This document shows, piece by piece, positions 52,598 to 61,773 of a stretch of DNA of 64,000 nucleotides. Below the pieces are notes generated by a model. It saw only the letters and a program-made list of their open reading frames with translations. It was not told where the DNA came from and ran no database searches. Position 1 is the stretch's first letter, and each line of letters opens with the position of its first letter. The DNA comes from Geothrix sp. (GTDB lineage: Bacteria; Acidobacteriota; Holophagae; Holophagales; Holophagaceae): assembly GCF_020622065.1 (NCBI RefSeq), contig NZ_JAHRYQ010000001.1:558001-622000 (forward strand), read 5' to 3'. Both the position numbers and the translations under genes were made by a program.

Positions 52598-53810
52598 GCA
52601 GGGCCTCCAGGGCTTCCGGGAAGGGGCGCAGCGCGCGGTCGAGGATGCCCTTGGCGCGGGCGATGGCCAACCCGTAATTGGTGATGGGAACCCCGGCGTT
52701 CTCGCAGCGCTGGATGCGGGACAGCATCTCGCGGCGGTTGCCCATGCAGTTTCCGCAGTGGACCACGAGGGCGTAGCGGGCGAGATCCGTCGGGAAATCC
52801 CGCCCCTGGATGTGCTCGAAGCGCAGCGGAGCCCCCACCTTGGCCTCGAGCCAGCGGGGGATCTTCACGCGGCCGATGTCCTCGTCGCCGGGATGATGGG
52901 TGCAGCCTTCGGCCACCAGCACGCGCTCGCCACCGCGGAGGCGGTCGATGGCGACGGTGCCGCGCACCTGAGCCCGCAGGTCGCCGTGGAAGCGGCTCAG
53001 CAGGATGCTGAAGGAGGTGAGGGGGATGTCGGCGGGGACTCGGGCGGAGACGCCCTGGAAGGCCTGGGAATCGGTGACGACCAGGGCGGGGGGGCGCTTC
53101 AGCCCCTCCAGCGCCATCGGCAGCTCGCCTTCCTGCACCACCAGGGCCAGGGCGTGGCCGTCCAGCAGGTCGCGGATGGCCATGACCTGGGGCAGGATGA
53201 GGCGCCCCTTCGGGGCTTCCGAGTCGATGGGCATCACCAGGATCGCCACCTGTCCTGCGGGCACGAGGTCCGCGAGCAGCTTCCGGGAGTCGAGGAACCC
53301 GCCGGGCGCCGCCAGGAGCAGGGCTTCCTTCAGCTCCGGCAGACCCTCGCCGCTCTGGGCGGAGACCGATACGCAGGGCGTCCCCAGGGCCTCGATGCGA
53401 GCCCATTCGGATTCCACGGGAGCCGCCAGGTCGGCTTTGTTCAGGACCCCCACGGTGGGGATGTCCCGCTGCTTCAGTTCGGCCAGGAGGGCGTCCTCGA
53501 AGGGCCCCCAGGCCCCGGCTTCGGCCACGAGGAGGGCCAGGTCCACCCGCTCGAAGACGGCGCGGGTGCGGGCCATGCGCTGACCCCCAAGGGCGCCCTC
53601 GTCATCCAGGCCCGCCGTGTCCACGAAGAGCACTGGGCCCAGCGGCAGCATCTCCATGGGCTTCTCCACGGGATCCGTGGTGGTGCCCGCCTGTTCGGAG
53701 ACGAGGGAGACCTGCTGGCGCGTGAGGGCGTTCAGCAGCGAGGACTTCCCCACATTGCGGCGGCCGAAGAGGCCGATGTGGAGGCGGAGGGTGCGGGGCG
53801 CGGGCTGCAT
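52590..53810 (-). CDS. hydF: [FeFe]-hydrogenase maturation GTPase HydF
   Basis: This 406-residue scaffold protein has an N-terminal GTPase domain with GRRNVGKSSLLNALT (P loop), DTAGLDD (G3) and NKAD (G4). The C-terminal [4Fe-4S] domain has CTHH and HCGNC, the C-x-H...H-C-x2-C pattern of HydF. It assembles the di-iron subcluster precursor and delivers it to apo-HydA. It lies 15 bases after hydG and overlaps hydE, so all three maturases are co-expressed. Confidence 0.96.
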   Translation of the reverse strand: MQPAPRTLRLHIGLFGRRNVGKSSLLNALTRQQVSLVSEQAGTTTDPVEKPMEMLPLGPVLFVDTAGLDDEGALGGQRMARTRAVFERVDLALLVAEAGAWGPFEDALLAELKQRDIPTVGVLNKADLAAPVESEWARIEALGTPCVSVSAQSGEGLPELKEALLLAAPGGFLDSRKLLADLVPAGQVAILVMPIDSEAPKGRLILPQVMAIRDLLDGHALALVVQEGELPMALEGLKRPPALVVTDSQAFQGVSARVPADIPLTSFSILLSRFHGDLRAQVRGTVAIDRLRGGERVLVAEGCTHHPGDEDIGRVKIPRWLEAKVGAPLRFEHIQGRDFPTDLARYALVVHCGNCMGNRREMLSRIQRCENAGVPITNYGLAIARAKGILDRALRPFPEALEALHG

Positions 53811-53825
53811 GGGGCTTCCGATCCG

Positions 53826-55238
53826 TCAGCAGAACACATCGCGTTCGCCGCGCCGCACACGCGCCACCATGGCCTCGGCGCGCATGCGGGCCCGGTCGTC
53901 CATGACGGCGAGGCTTCCCGCGACCAGGGTTTCGGCCGCGGCGCGGGTGGCGGGGCTGGCATGGTCCTCCACGAACTCCTGGAGGGTGGAGAGGGCGTTG
54001 GGCTGGCAGTGGAGCTTGATCTCGCCGGGCTTGGCGAGATCCATGAAATCGGCGCCGGTGCGGCCCATCCGATAGCAGCCGGTGCAGAAGCTGGGGATGA
54101 AGCCGGACTCCGCCAGATCGCGTACCACCTCATCCAAATCCCGGTGATCGCCGAGGGAGAACTGGGCGCCGCCGTCGCCCGGGCCGTTCCCGGCCTCCTC
54201 CTCCCGGTAGCCGCCGGGGTTGGTGCGGCTGCCCGCGCTGATCTGGCTGATGCCCAGGTGGAAGACCTCGCGGCGGACCTCCGGCCGTTCGCGGGTGCTG
54301 AGGATGAGCCCCGTGTAGGGCACCGCCAGCCGGAGGATGGCGACGAGCTTGCGGAAGTCGGTGTCCGTCACGGCGAATGGGGGCGCTTCGCTGGTGGTGG
54401 AGCCTTCGGCGGGCTCGATGCGCGGCACGCTGATGGTGTGGGGTCCGCACCCGAAGCGGTCTTCCAGGTGGCGGGCGTGGCGCAGGAGGGCCAGCAGCTC
54501 GAAGCGCCAGTCATGGAGGCCGAAGAGGGCGCCGATGCCCACATCCTCGATGCCGGCCTGCATGGCCCGGTCCATGCAACCCAGGCGCCAGTCGTAGTCG
54601 GCCTTGAGGCCGCGGGGATGCATCAGGGCGTAGGTGGCCCGGTGGTAGGTCTCCTGGAACAGCTGATAGGTGCCGATCTGGGATTCCTTGAGGCGCCGGA
54701 AGTCCGGAAGGTCCAGGGGGGCGATGTTCACATTCACCCGGCGGATGCTCTCGGTGCCTTCGCGGGTGGCGTAGATCGTGCGGATGGCCTTCAGGATGTA
54801 GTCCAGACCCTCCTTGGGGTAGGCCTCGCCCGCCACGAGCAGCAGGCGCTTGTGGCCCTGGCGCAGGAGGTGGCGCACCTCGGCGGCGATCTCCGCCTGG
54901 CCCAGGGCACGGCGGGCCAAGCCGCGGTTGGAGGCGCGGAACGCGCAGTAGAGGCATTCGTTGCCGCAGAGATTCGATACATAGAGCGGCGCGAACAGGA
55001 CGATGCGCCGGCCGTAGATTTCCTCCTTCACCTGTTCGGCCGTGTGGAACAGTTCGTCCAGCAGATCGGGCTGCTGGATGGCCATGAGGGTGGGGAGGTC
55101 GGCCTCGTCCAGGCCCCCCAGTTCCCGGGCCCGGGCGAGGATATCGCGGACCCGCACGGGGTCCTGGGCCGGTGCGCCGTCCAACAGCCGGCCGATGGAC
55201 GCTTCATCCAGGGGGAATGCTTCCGAAGGGCCATGCAT
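53826..55238 (-). CDS. hydG: [FeFe]-hydrogenase maturase HydG (radical SAM tyrosine lyase)
   Basis: This 470-residue enzyme cleaves tyrosine to give CO and CN- ligands on iron. The radical-SAM motif is CGNECLYCAF. The C-terminal second cluster uses CTGC and a cysteine 22 residues later (SFCTGCYRMGRTGAD, then KLHCQP), as HydG does and ThiH does not. ATG at 55238 has GGAGG upstream. As the first gene it sets the expression of the whole hydrogenase locus. It is separated from the transporter gene by 84 bases. Confidence 0.97.
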   Translation of the reverse strand: MHGPSEAFPLDEASIGRLLDGAPAQDPVRVRDILARARELGGLDEADLPTLMAIQQPDLLDELFHTAEQVKEEIYGRRIVLFAPLYVSNLCGNECLYCAFRASNRGLARRALGQAEIAAEVRHLLRQGHKRLLLVAGEAYPKEGLDYILKAIRTIYATREGTESIRRVNVNIAPLDLPDFRRLKESQIGTYQLFQETYHRATYALMHPRGLKADYDWRLGCMDRAMQAGIEDVGIGALFGLHDWRFELLALLRHARHLEDRFGCGPHTISVPRIEPAEGSTTSEAPPFAVTDTDFRKLVAILRLAVPYTGLILSTRERPEVRREVFHLGISQISAGSRTNPGGYREEEAGNGPGDGGAQFSLGDHRDLDEVVRDLAESGFIPSFCTGCYRMGRTGADFMDLAKPGEIKLHCQPNALSTLQEFVEDHASPATRAAAETLVAGSLAVMDDRARMRAEAMVARVRRGERDVFC

Positions 55239-55322
55239 GGAAAGAACCTCCGCGGGGCGCGCCGCTGGCCAAACATAACCCTCAGGTTGTTTTTGATCCA
55301 GTCCTGCCGGGGCGGACCTTGG

Positions 55323-56201
55323 TCACAACCGGGTGGAACGGCGTCCGGATGGGTGGGGCGGCAGGCTGTACCAGATGATCGTCCCCAGGATCAGCAGCCC
55401 ACCCAGAAGGGCCCAAGCCGAGGGGCGCTCGCCGATGCCGAGGAAGACCCAGACGGGATTGAGCACGGCCTCCAGGGTGCCGGTCACCACGGCGGCCGTG
55501 GCGGACAGGTGCTTCATCCCGGCGTTGAAGAGCAGGTAGGCGACGCCGATCTGGAAGACGCCGAGGTAGAGCAGGATGCCGGCCTGGGGCAGGGTGACCC
55601 GGAGGCTCGGCAGGGCGGGGGTGCAGACGGCCGCCACCAGCAGGTTGCCGAGGATGATGGCGCCGATGGGATCGACCCCGGGGCGGCGTTCCCGCTGCAG
55701 CTTGAGGGTCATGGAGAAGAGCGCCAGGCAGAGGCCGGAGACCACGCCGAGGAGGTTGCCCGCCAGGGTGCCGGCCCCGAGCCGGCCCACGAAGAAGAGG
55801 CCCATGGCGCCAAGGCAGAGGGTTACCGCCAGGAGGTCCCGGCGCGCCACCGGCCGTCCGGCGAGCCGGGGCTCGAGGAACACCAGGTAGATGGGGGCGG
55901 AGAACTGGAGGAAGATCGCGTTCGCGGCGGTGGTGAGCTTGGTGGCGGCGACGAAGAAGATGAGCACCCCCGCATAGGCGGCGGCGCAGGCGAAGGCGAG
56001 GGCGTCCGGCCGGGGGAAGGGGCGCCCGCCCCGGAGCTTCACCACCAAGGCGATGGTGAGGGCCGCCACCAGGCTGCGGGCGAACGCGATCTGCAGCGCC
56101 CCGAGGGGCAGCACCTTGATGAAGAGCCCGCTGGAGCTCCAGAGCAGGGCCGCCAACGCCACCAGGGCCGCGCCCCGCATCCTGTCGCCATGTCCGGTCA
56201 T
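55323..56201 (-). CDS. EamA/DMT-family transporter
   Basis: This 292-residue membrane protein has ten hydrophobic helices in two EamA repeats: residues about 10-140 (ALLWSSSGLFIKVLPLGALQ) and 155-285 (VFQIGVAYLLFNAGMKHLSA). DMT proteins export or import small metabolites such as amino acids or nucleobases; the substrate is not indicated. It lies on the same strand upstream of hydG, but with its own gap of 84 bases, so co-transcription is possible and not certain. Confidence 0.9.
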   Translation of the reverse strand: MTGHGDRMRGAALVALAALLWSSSGLFIKVLPLGALQIAFARSLVAALTIALVVKLRGGRPFPRPDALAFACAAAYAGVLIFFVAATKLTTAANAIFLQFSAPIYLVFLEPRLAGRPVARRDLLAVTLCLGAMGLFFVGRLGAGTLAGNLLGVVSGLCLALFSMTLKLQRERRPGVDPIGAIILGNLLVAAVCTPALPSLRVTLPQAGILLYLGVFQIGVAYLLFNAGMKHLSATAAVVTGTLEAVLNPVWVFLGIGERPSAWALLGGLLILGTIIWYSLPPHPSGRRSTRL

Positions 56202-56231
56202 GAATCCATTGGATCATGCCGCTTCAGGGAA

Positions 56232-57011
56232 TCAGCCCACGACCCCCAGCAGGCTCCGCCAACCCCGGAATTGCACACCGCCCTCCAGGCGGACCAGCGT
56301 CCAGCAGTCGCTCCCCTGATCGGCCGTGGGGCCGTGCTGATGGTCGGGTCCATGGGCGATCCAGTCGCCGGGCCGGAGGTGCGCCGGGCCGTCCTGGAGG
56401 GCGCCGGACAGCACCAGGGACAGTTCGGGCCCCCGGTGCCCGTGAACTGGCATGGTCCGTCCCCCGGGCATGCGGGCCAGGCTCAGGGTCGCTCCGGTGG
56501 CGGGATCCTTCATGAGCCGGGCCACCTGTGCGCCGCCGAGGCCGTGGCGCGTCCACTCCCACTGATCCTCCGGGGGAAGCAGGGGGCGGAGGGCGACAAG
56601 GGGATGGTCGCCGGAGGCCAGGGCCTGCCCGGGGCCGTGGATGCCGCGGCAGGTTCCGCAGTGGCCCAGGTGCACCCGCAGCAGCAGCGCGGTCAGGGGA
56701 TCGCCACCCGGTTCGAGGGCGCGCCACACCTCATCCTCGGGATGATGCTGGGGACCCTGGGGCAGGCGGCCCTCCCGCAGGGCGGTCAGGGCGCCGTCGA
56801 GGGCCCGCTCGGCCGCCAGTCCGGCGGGGTCGCTCCACAGGGTCCTCAGAATGGGGGCCGTACGGTGGAAGCTGTCCAGGAAGGCACGGCACGGAGGACA
56901 CAGACTCAGGTGCAGCTTGAGCCCGAGCCAATGGAAGGGCCCGAGGGCGCCCTCCTCGTAATCCGTGAGCAGATCCACCACTTCGGCGCAGGTCGGCATG
57001 AACAGGGTCAT
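56232..57011 (-). CDS. Anti-sigma factor with two zinc motifs and ChrR-like cupin
   Basis: This 259-residue soluble protein has two HxxxCxxC motifs (H34/C38/C41 and H114/C118/C121), each the mark of a zinc anti-sigma fold; C8 may be an added ligand of the first. A ChrR-type cupin follows at about 160-250, with metal-site residues H190/H192/E196 (MPVHGHRGPELS) and H224 or H226. The usual ChrR has one such motif and the cupin. Its start overlaps the sigma gene stop (ATGA). It probably binds and holds the sigma factor, and the cupin senses a signal such as singlet oxygen or a peroxide. Confidence 0.87.
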   Translation of the reverse strand: MTLFMPTCAEVVDLLTDYEEGALGPFHWLGLKLHLSLCPPCRAFLDSFHRTAPILRTLWSDPAGLAAERALDGALTALREGRLPQGPQHHPEDEVWRALEPGGDPLTALLLRVHLGHCGTCRGIHGPGQALASGDHPLVALRPLLPPEDQWEWTRHGLGGAQVARLMKDPATGATLSLARMPGGRTMPVHGHRGPELSLVLSGALQDGPAHLRPGDWIAHGPDHQHGPTADQGSDCWTLVRLEGGVQFRGWRSLLGVVG

Positions 57012-57631
57012 GGCTCCTCCCCCGGGCCGGGTGCGAATTCGGGCAGCATGGCCCGCAGGGCCAGCCGGGCCCGGTGCACGCGCTGGCGCACCAGCTCCCG
57101 GGTGATGCCGAGCTGCCGGCTGATCTCCTCGGTGTTCCAGCCTTCGAGGTCGCGCAGGACGAAGACGGCCCGCTGGTCATCGGACAGGCGGTCCAGGCCC
57201 GCCCGGACCCGGGCCTTCAGCTCCTCCTGTTCGACTTTCATCAACGCCTCCGCATCCTCGCTCCATTCGAGGAGCCCATCCACATTCATGTGATGCCCGT
57301 CGTCACCGAATCGTGGCATCAGATCCTCGATGGCGTCCTCCCGACGCCGGACCCGCTTCCGGCGGGCCATGAGGGCCTGGTTCACACAGATGCGATAAGC
57401 CCAAGTACTGAACTTGCTCGCCCCCTGGAAGCCGGGGAGCTCCCGGTGGAGGGTGAGCAGGGCATCCTGCAGGGCGTCCTGGCTCTCGGCCCCGTTGCCC
57501 AGGATGCGGTCGATGACGCGGAACAGCATGCCCAGGTGGGGGCGGACCAGGGCCTCGAAGGCGTCCGCATCCCCCGAGGCGGCGGCCTGGACCAGGGCGG
57601 TTTCGGGGCGCTCCCCGGGCGTGGGGCTCAT
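57008..57631 (-). CDS. ECF-type RNA polymerase sigma factor
   Basis: This 207-residue sigma-70 family protein has region 2 at about 25-95 (EALVRPHLGMLFRVIDRILG, FSTWAYRICVNQALMARRKR) and region 4 at about 145-200 (LDRLSDDQRAVFVLRDLEGW, EISRQLGITRELVRQRVHRA). There is no region 3. ATG at 57631 follows GGAGG and overlaps the kinase stop (ATGA). It is upstream of the anti-sigma gene and coupled to it, so it fits the sigma/anti-sigma pair pattern. The promoter it recognises cannot be told. Confidence 0.93.
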   Translation of the reverse strand: MSPTPGERPETALVQAAASGDADAFEALVRPHLGMLFRVIDRILGNGAESQDALQDALLTLHRELPGFQGASKFSTWAYRICVNQALMARRKRVRRREDAIEDLMPRFGDDGHHMNVDGLLEWSEDAEALMKVEQEELKARVRAGLDRLSDDQRAVFVLRDLEGWNTEEISRQLGITRELVRQRVHRARLALRAMLPEFAPGPGEEP

Positions 57632-58899
57632 CCAGCCTCCAGGGAACCCGTCGGATCGGGGGTGGTCGCCTCCTGCGGGGCTTCCAGGGGCGGGGCCAGC
57701 CGGGGCAGGCGGATGGTGAAGGCCGATCCCAGCCCGAGCCCACGGCTGGACACCCGCACCTCGCCGCCGTGCCGGGTCACGATCTCCTTGACGAGGAACA
57801 GGCCGAGGCCCGTGCCGGACACCTGGCGGGTCATCTCGTCGCCCACCCGGAAGAAGCGGTGGAAGATCCGGGGCAGGTCCTTGGCGGCGATGCCATGCCC
57901 CAGGTCGCTGACGACGATGAGGATGTCCTCGCCGTCCCCGTCCAGGGTGACGGTGGTCTCCCGGGGCTCGGCGGCGTACTTGAAGGCGTTGGAGAGCAGG
58001 TTCTCGATGACGGTGCCGAGGGCTTTGGGATCCGCCTGGGTCCACAGGGGTTCCGGGGTCGCCTCGAGTTTCAGGCCCAGGGCCCCGGGCCCCAGTCGGT
58101 GGTCCATGCCCTCGCAGACGCCCCGCAGCCACGGCGCCAGTTCGAGCGGAGCCGTGTGGAGGACGAGGCTGCCGGATTCGGCCCGGGCCACATCGAGCAG
58201 GTTGCCCACCAGCTCGTTGAGCCGGTCCAGGTCCTTCTCCATGAGACCCCGGATCCGCTGGCGCTGTTCCTCGCCGAGGCTGCGGGTGAAGAGCGTCTCC
58301 GTCCAGACCTTGAGAGAGGCGATGGGGGTCTTCAGCTCGTGGGTGACGGCGGAGGTGAAGTTGCGCTGACGCAGCTTGAGGCCCAGTTCCTCCGACAGCT
58401 TCCGGTAGAGGACGACGAAGCCGAACAGTACGGCCATCACCATGAAGGCGCCCTCGCTCCCGGTGCGGATGATGGCATGACGCTCCTGGCGCTCCAGCTC
58501 GGCCAGGGGCTCCGGGCGCAGGGTCAGGTAGGCGGAACCGTCCAGCAGGGGGGGATCGTCCGGTGCCACGGGAGTGGGCACCATGGCCACATAGGGGAAG
58601 GCCGAGTGGATGGCCTGCCGCCGCTCCTCCAGGCTGGGCATGGACGGGACCCGGCCCTCGATGGCGCCGCGCCGGGACGATGGATCCGGCTGGCCGTGGA
58701 TGTAGGTGAGCACCCGCAGGCTGTCCATCTGCCAGGCCTCGGCCCGCCCCGCCTTCAGCGCCTGCGAGCGGGCCGCCAGCAAACGCCCCGATTCGCGGAT
58801 CTGCAGCTTGATCCACCAGCCCACCTGGACGCACAGCACGACGGACACGGACAGGAAAATGATCCGCTGCAGCGAGAAGGTCTGGGCGCGATTGGCCAT
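57628..58899 (-). CDS. Sensor histidine kinase coupled to the ECF operon
   Basis: This 423-residue kinase has two membrane helices (RIIFLSVSVVLCVQVGWWI and GAFMVMAVLFGFVVLYRKL) around a periplasmic loop of about 130 residues. HisKA is FTSAVTHELKTPIASLKVW, and HATPase has NLLSNAFKYA, DLGHGI and GTGLGLFLVKEI. No receiver domain follows, and no regulator gene is near. ATG at 58899 is used; the longer frame from 58992 adds an unlikely N-terminus. Its stop overlaps the sigma start, which is an unusual layout for a two-component kinase. Confidence 0.9.
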   Translation of the reverse strand: MANRAQTFSLQRIIFLSVSVVLCVQVGWWIKLQIRESGRLLAARSQALKAGRAEAWQMDSLRVLTYIHGQPDPSSRRGAIEGRVPSMPSLEERRQAIHSAFPYVAMVPTPVAPDDPPLLDGSAYLTLRPEPLAELERQERHAIIRTGSEGAFMVMAVLFGFVVLYRKLSEELGLKLRQRNFTSAVTHELKTPIASLKVWTETLFTRSLGEEQRQRIRGLMEKDLDRLNELVGNLLDVARAESGSLVLHTAPLELAPWLRGVCEGMDHRLGPGALGLKLEATPEPLWTQADPKALGTVIENLLSNAFKYAAEPRETTVTLDGDGEDILIVVSDLGHGIAAKDLPRIFHRFFRVGDEMTRQVSGTGLGLFLVKEIVTRHGGEVRVSSRGLGLGSAFTIRLPRLAPPLEAPQEATTPDPTGSLEAG

Positions 58900-58945
58900 G
58901 CCCCCATCTTGGCAGTGTCGCTCCGGGAGGCCATCCTGGAGTCCG

Positions 58946-60409
58946 ATGTCAGCCTCGAACTCCTCCTCCGGCCCCAAACCGATCCCGCCCACCTATCCCG
59001 TGGCGCCACCCACGGGCAAGGCCAGTTCGGGCCCGAAGCAGGTTCTGGGCGCCCCAGCGGCCCGACCCCAGGGGGCCGAGCTGCTGGCGGAGCTGTTGCA
59101 ATCCCAGCGGCAGCTGACCCAGGTCACGGCCGAGGCGCGTGATCTCAGGGCCAAGCTGGGCCGGCGCTCCCATCAGATGCAGATGCTCCAGCATGTGTCC
59201 GAGATCCTGGCCGCCACTTCCAAGGGCGGGCAGGTGGTGAGCGTGGTGCTGGATGTGCTTGTCCAGGAATTCCACTGCCCGCGGGCCGTGGTGTGGGCCC
59301 TGGAGGATGGCGGTTCCGGCTATGTCCCGAAGGAGGGCTTCGGCTTTCCCCGCCCGGCCTGGTCCGCCATGCGCCTGCCGGCGCCGAATCCCTTCCCGGA
59401 TACGCCCCTGGTGCTGTTCCAGAGCCAGTGGCTGGATGCCACCTGCGGCGAGGAGACCCTCCAGGCGCTGCGGGGTCCCGAAGGTGCACCGCTCTACTTC
59501 ATCCCCTTCGAGCACCAGCTGCTCCTGCTGGGCTTCGTGGTCCTGGCCATGCCCGTGGATCGCCGGGTGGAGGAGGAGGAGCTGGATTCCATCGCCATCC
59601 TCCAGCGGCAGGCGGCCATCTCGCTCTACAACGCCTGGTTGTTCCGCGACCTCTCCGAGCAGCGCGACGCCCTGCAGAGCCAGACCCTCGAGCTGGAGCG
59701 GGTGAACAACCGCCTGCGGGAAGCCGACCAGCTGAAAAGCGAATTCCTCGCCCTCACCAGCCACGAGCTGCGCACGCCCCTCACGGGCATCCTGGGATTC
59801 ACGCGCCTCGTCATGGACGGCCTCTATGACGACGCCGAGGAAATGCGCTCCATGCTGCAGGACAGCTACAGCTCGGGCCAGCATCTGCTGGGGCTGCTCA
59901 ACGACATCCTCGACCTCGCGAAGATCGAATCCGGGCGCATGGAGGTTCATCCGGAACCCCACTCCCTCGCCCCCCTGCTCGACGAAGTGAAGCCCATCGC
60001 GGAGGCCTACCCCCGCCAGCCCGCGGTGACGCTGGAGTGGCCCGAGGTGGTGGACATCCCCGAAGTGATGGTGGATCCGAGCCGCCTGAAGCAGGTCCTC
60101 CTGAACCTGCTCTCCAACGCCCTGAAGTTCACCAAGGAGGGGACGGTGAGCATCCAGGTGGAACGCCATCCCGGCGTGATCGCCCTGCTGGTGGTGGATA
60201 CCGGCATCGGCGTGAGCCCCGAGGCCCAGGCCCGCCTCTTCCAGAAGTTCGCCCAGGCCGAAGGGGGCCACAGCCGGGAATACGGGGGCACCGGCCTCGG
60301 CCTGGTCATCTGCAAGCACCTCATGGAGATGATGGGCGGCACCATCAGCCTGTCCAGCGAGGGTCTGGGCACGGGCAGCACCTTGCGGATCACGATTCCG
60401 ATCGCGTAG
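58946..60409 (+). CDS. Soluble histidine kinase with GAF-like sensor domain
   Basis: This protein of 487 residues has no membrane helix. A GAF-like domain lies at about 85-240 (MQMLQHVSEILAATSKGGQ, EEEELDSIAILQRQAAISLY). A coiled coil then leads to HisKA (SEFLALTSHELRTPLTGILG) and a HATPase with NLLSNALKFTKEG, VDTGIGVSPEA and GGTGLGLVICKHL. The Pro/Ser-rich N-terminus is of uncertain extent; ATG at 58946 has a GGAG site. It is divergent from the kinase/ECF operon by 46 bases. Its partner regulator is not in the window. Confidence 0.9.
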   Translation: MSASNSSSGPKPIPPTYPVAPPTGKASSGPKQVLGAPAARPQGAELLAELLQSQRQLTQVTAEARDLRAKLGRRSHQMQMLQHVSEILAATSKGGQVVSVVLDVLVQEFHCPRAVVWALEDGGSGYVPKEGFGFPRPAWSAMRLPAPNPFPDTPLVLFQSQWLDATCGEETLQALRGPEGAPLYFIPFEHQLLLLGFVVLAMPVDRRVEEEELDSIAILQRQAAISLYNAWLFRDLSEQRDALQSQTLELERVNNRLREADQLKSEFLALTSHELRTPLTGILGFTRLVMDGLYDDAEEMRSMLQDSYSSGQHLLGLLNDILDLAKIESGRMEVHPEPHSLAPLLDEVKPIAEAYPRQPAVTLEWPEVVDIPEVMVDPSRLKQVLLNLLSNALKFTKEGTVSIQVERHPGVIALLVVDTGIGVSPEAQARLFQKFAQAEGGHSREYGGTGLGLVICKHLMEMMGGTISLSSEGLGTGSTLRITIPIA

Positions 60410-60504
60410 GGCCCGCCGCTGCTGGTCTGTGATCGGTCGTCTACGCTCCGTCTCGGGCTCCGCTCCGCGATGTGTGAAAATGATGGTTTGCGTCCGGAGC
60501 TCCC

Positions 60505-61719
60505 ATGTCCTATCAGCGCCGCCCCGACTTCCTTCCCTTCACCCGGCCCATGGTCGGCGAGGAGGAGATCGCGGAGATCATCGACACCATCCACAGCGGG
60601 TGGATCACCACGGGACCGAAGTCGGCGGCCTTCGAGGAGAAACTGAAGGCCTACAACGGCGTGCCGCACTGCCTGGTGATGAACAGCGCCACCACGGCCC
60701 AGGAGATCACCATGCAGGTGCTGGGGATCCAGCCCGGCGATGAAGTGATCACCACCTCGCTGACCTGGGTGAGCACCCTCAGCACGGTGGTGCTGCAGGG
60801 CGGCGTGCCCGTGCTGGTGGACATCGACCCGGTGACGCTCAACATCGATCCGGCCAGGCTTGAGGCCGCCATCACGCCCCGCACCAAGGGCATCATCCCC
60901 GTACACCTCACGGGCCTGCCGTGCCCCATGGCTGAGATCTGGCGCATCGCGGAAAAGCATGGCCTCTGGGTCATCGAGGACGCGGCCCAGGCCATGGGCG
61001 CCCACTACCAGGGCACCAAGATCGGCGGCAATCCCCGCTCGATCATGAGCGTCTACAGCTTCCACCCGAACAAGAACATGACCACGGGCGAGGGCGGCGC
61101 CATCGCCTTCTTCAACGACGACTACGAGAGCCGCATCAAGCGCCTGCGCTTCCACGGCATCGACCGGGATGCCTGGAAGCGTTTCGCCAAGGAGGGCAGC
61201 CCGCACACGGAGGTCTACGAGCCCGCCCGCAAGGCCAACTTCATGGACCTCCAGGCCGCCATGGGCCTCCATCAGATCGACAAGCTGGATGGCTTCAACG
61301 CCCGGCGCGGCGTGCTGTTCCACCGCTACCTCGAGCTGATGAAGGATATCGAAGAGGTGATGCTGCCCTGGCCCGGCGACGCCGACCACGGGCACTGCTA
61401 CCACCTCTTCGTGTTGCGCATCCACCCCGAGAAGGTGGGCCTGGACCGCGACGCCTTTGTGGCCGCCCTCAAGGAAGAGAACATCGGCACCGGCATCCAC
61501 TACCGTCCGGCCCACATCCATCCCTGGTACCGGGACTTCTACGCCGCGCACCCCGCGCACCTGCCCCAAGATGGCCTGCCGCACAGCGAGTGGAGCGGCG
61601 AGCGCCTCCTGAGCCTGCCCCTCTGGCCCGGCCTGGCCGAGGCTGACCAGGATCAGGTGGTGGCCGCCATCCGGCGGGTGATCGCCCACGCAAAAGCCGC
61701 GAGCCGCATCATTCTCTGA
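60505..61719 (+). CDS. DegT/DnrJ/EryC1/StrS-family sugar aminotransferase
   Basis: This 404-residue PLP enzyme, typically acting on nucleotide-linked keto-sugars in surface glycan synthesis, has the PLP lysine in YSFHPNKNMTTGEGGAI. It also has GWITTGPKSAAFEEKL and VIEDAAQAMGAHYQG. The best-known relatives are ArnB and DesI-like aminotransferases, but the substrate cannot be chosen here. ATG at 60505 has GGAG upstream. It stands alone between two sensor kinases, with no other sugar genes close by. Confidence 0.92.
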   Translation: MSYQRRPDFLPFTRPMVGEEEIAEIIDTIHSGWITTGPKSAAFEEKLKAYNGVPHCLVMNSATTAQEITMQVLGIQPGDEVITTSLTWVSTLSTVVLQGGVPVLVDIDPVTLNIDPARLEAAITPRTKGIIPVHLTGLPCPMAEIWRIAEKHGLWVIEDAAQAMGAHYQGTKIGGNPRSIMSVYSFHPNKNMTTGEGGAIAFFNDDYESRIKRLRFHGIDRDAWKRFAKEGSPHTEVYEPARKANFMDLQAAMGLHQIDKLDGFNARRGVLFHRYLELMKDIEEVMLPWPGDADHGHCYHLFVLRIHPEKVGLDRDAFVAALKEENIGTGIHYRPAHIHPWYRDFYAAHPAHLPQDGLPHSEWSGERLLSLPLWPGLAEADQDQVVAAIRRVIAHAKAASRIIL

Positions 61720-61773
61720 TCGGCATTTACCTAAGCCCGCAACTTGTCGATAGGATGGCCGGGACCCTTCCCC

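Noticed and set aside
52461-57293. A 1610-residue open frame on the plus strand
   Set aside because: It runs antisense to hydE, hydF, hydG, the DMT transporter and the anti-sigma gene, which have clear motifs. Its composition is repetitive and without recognisable folds.
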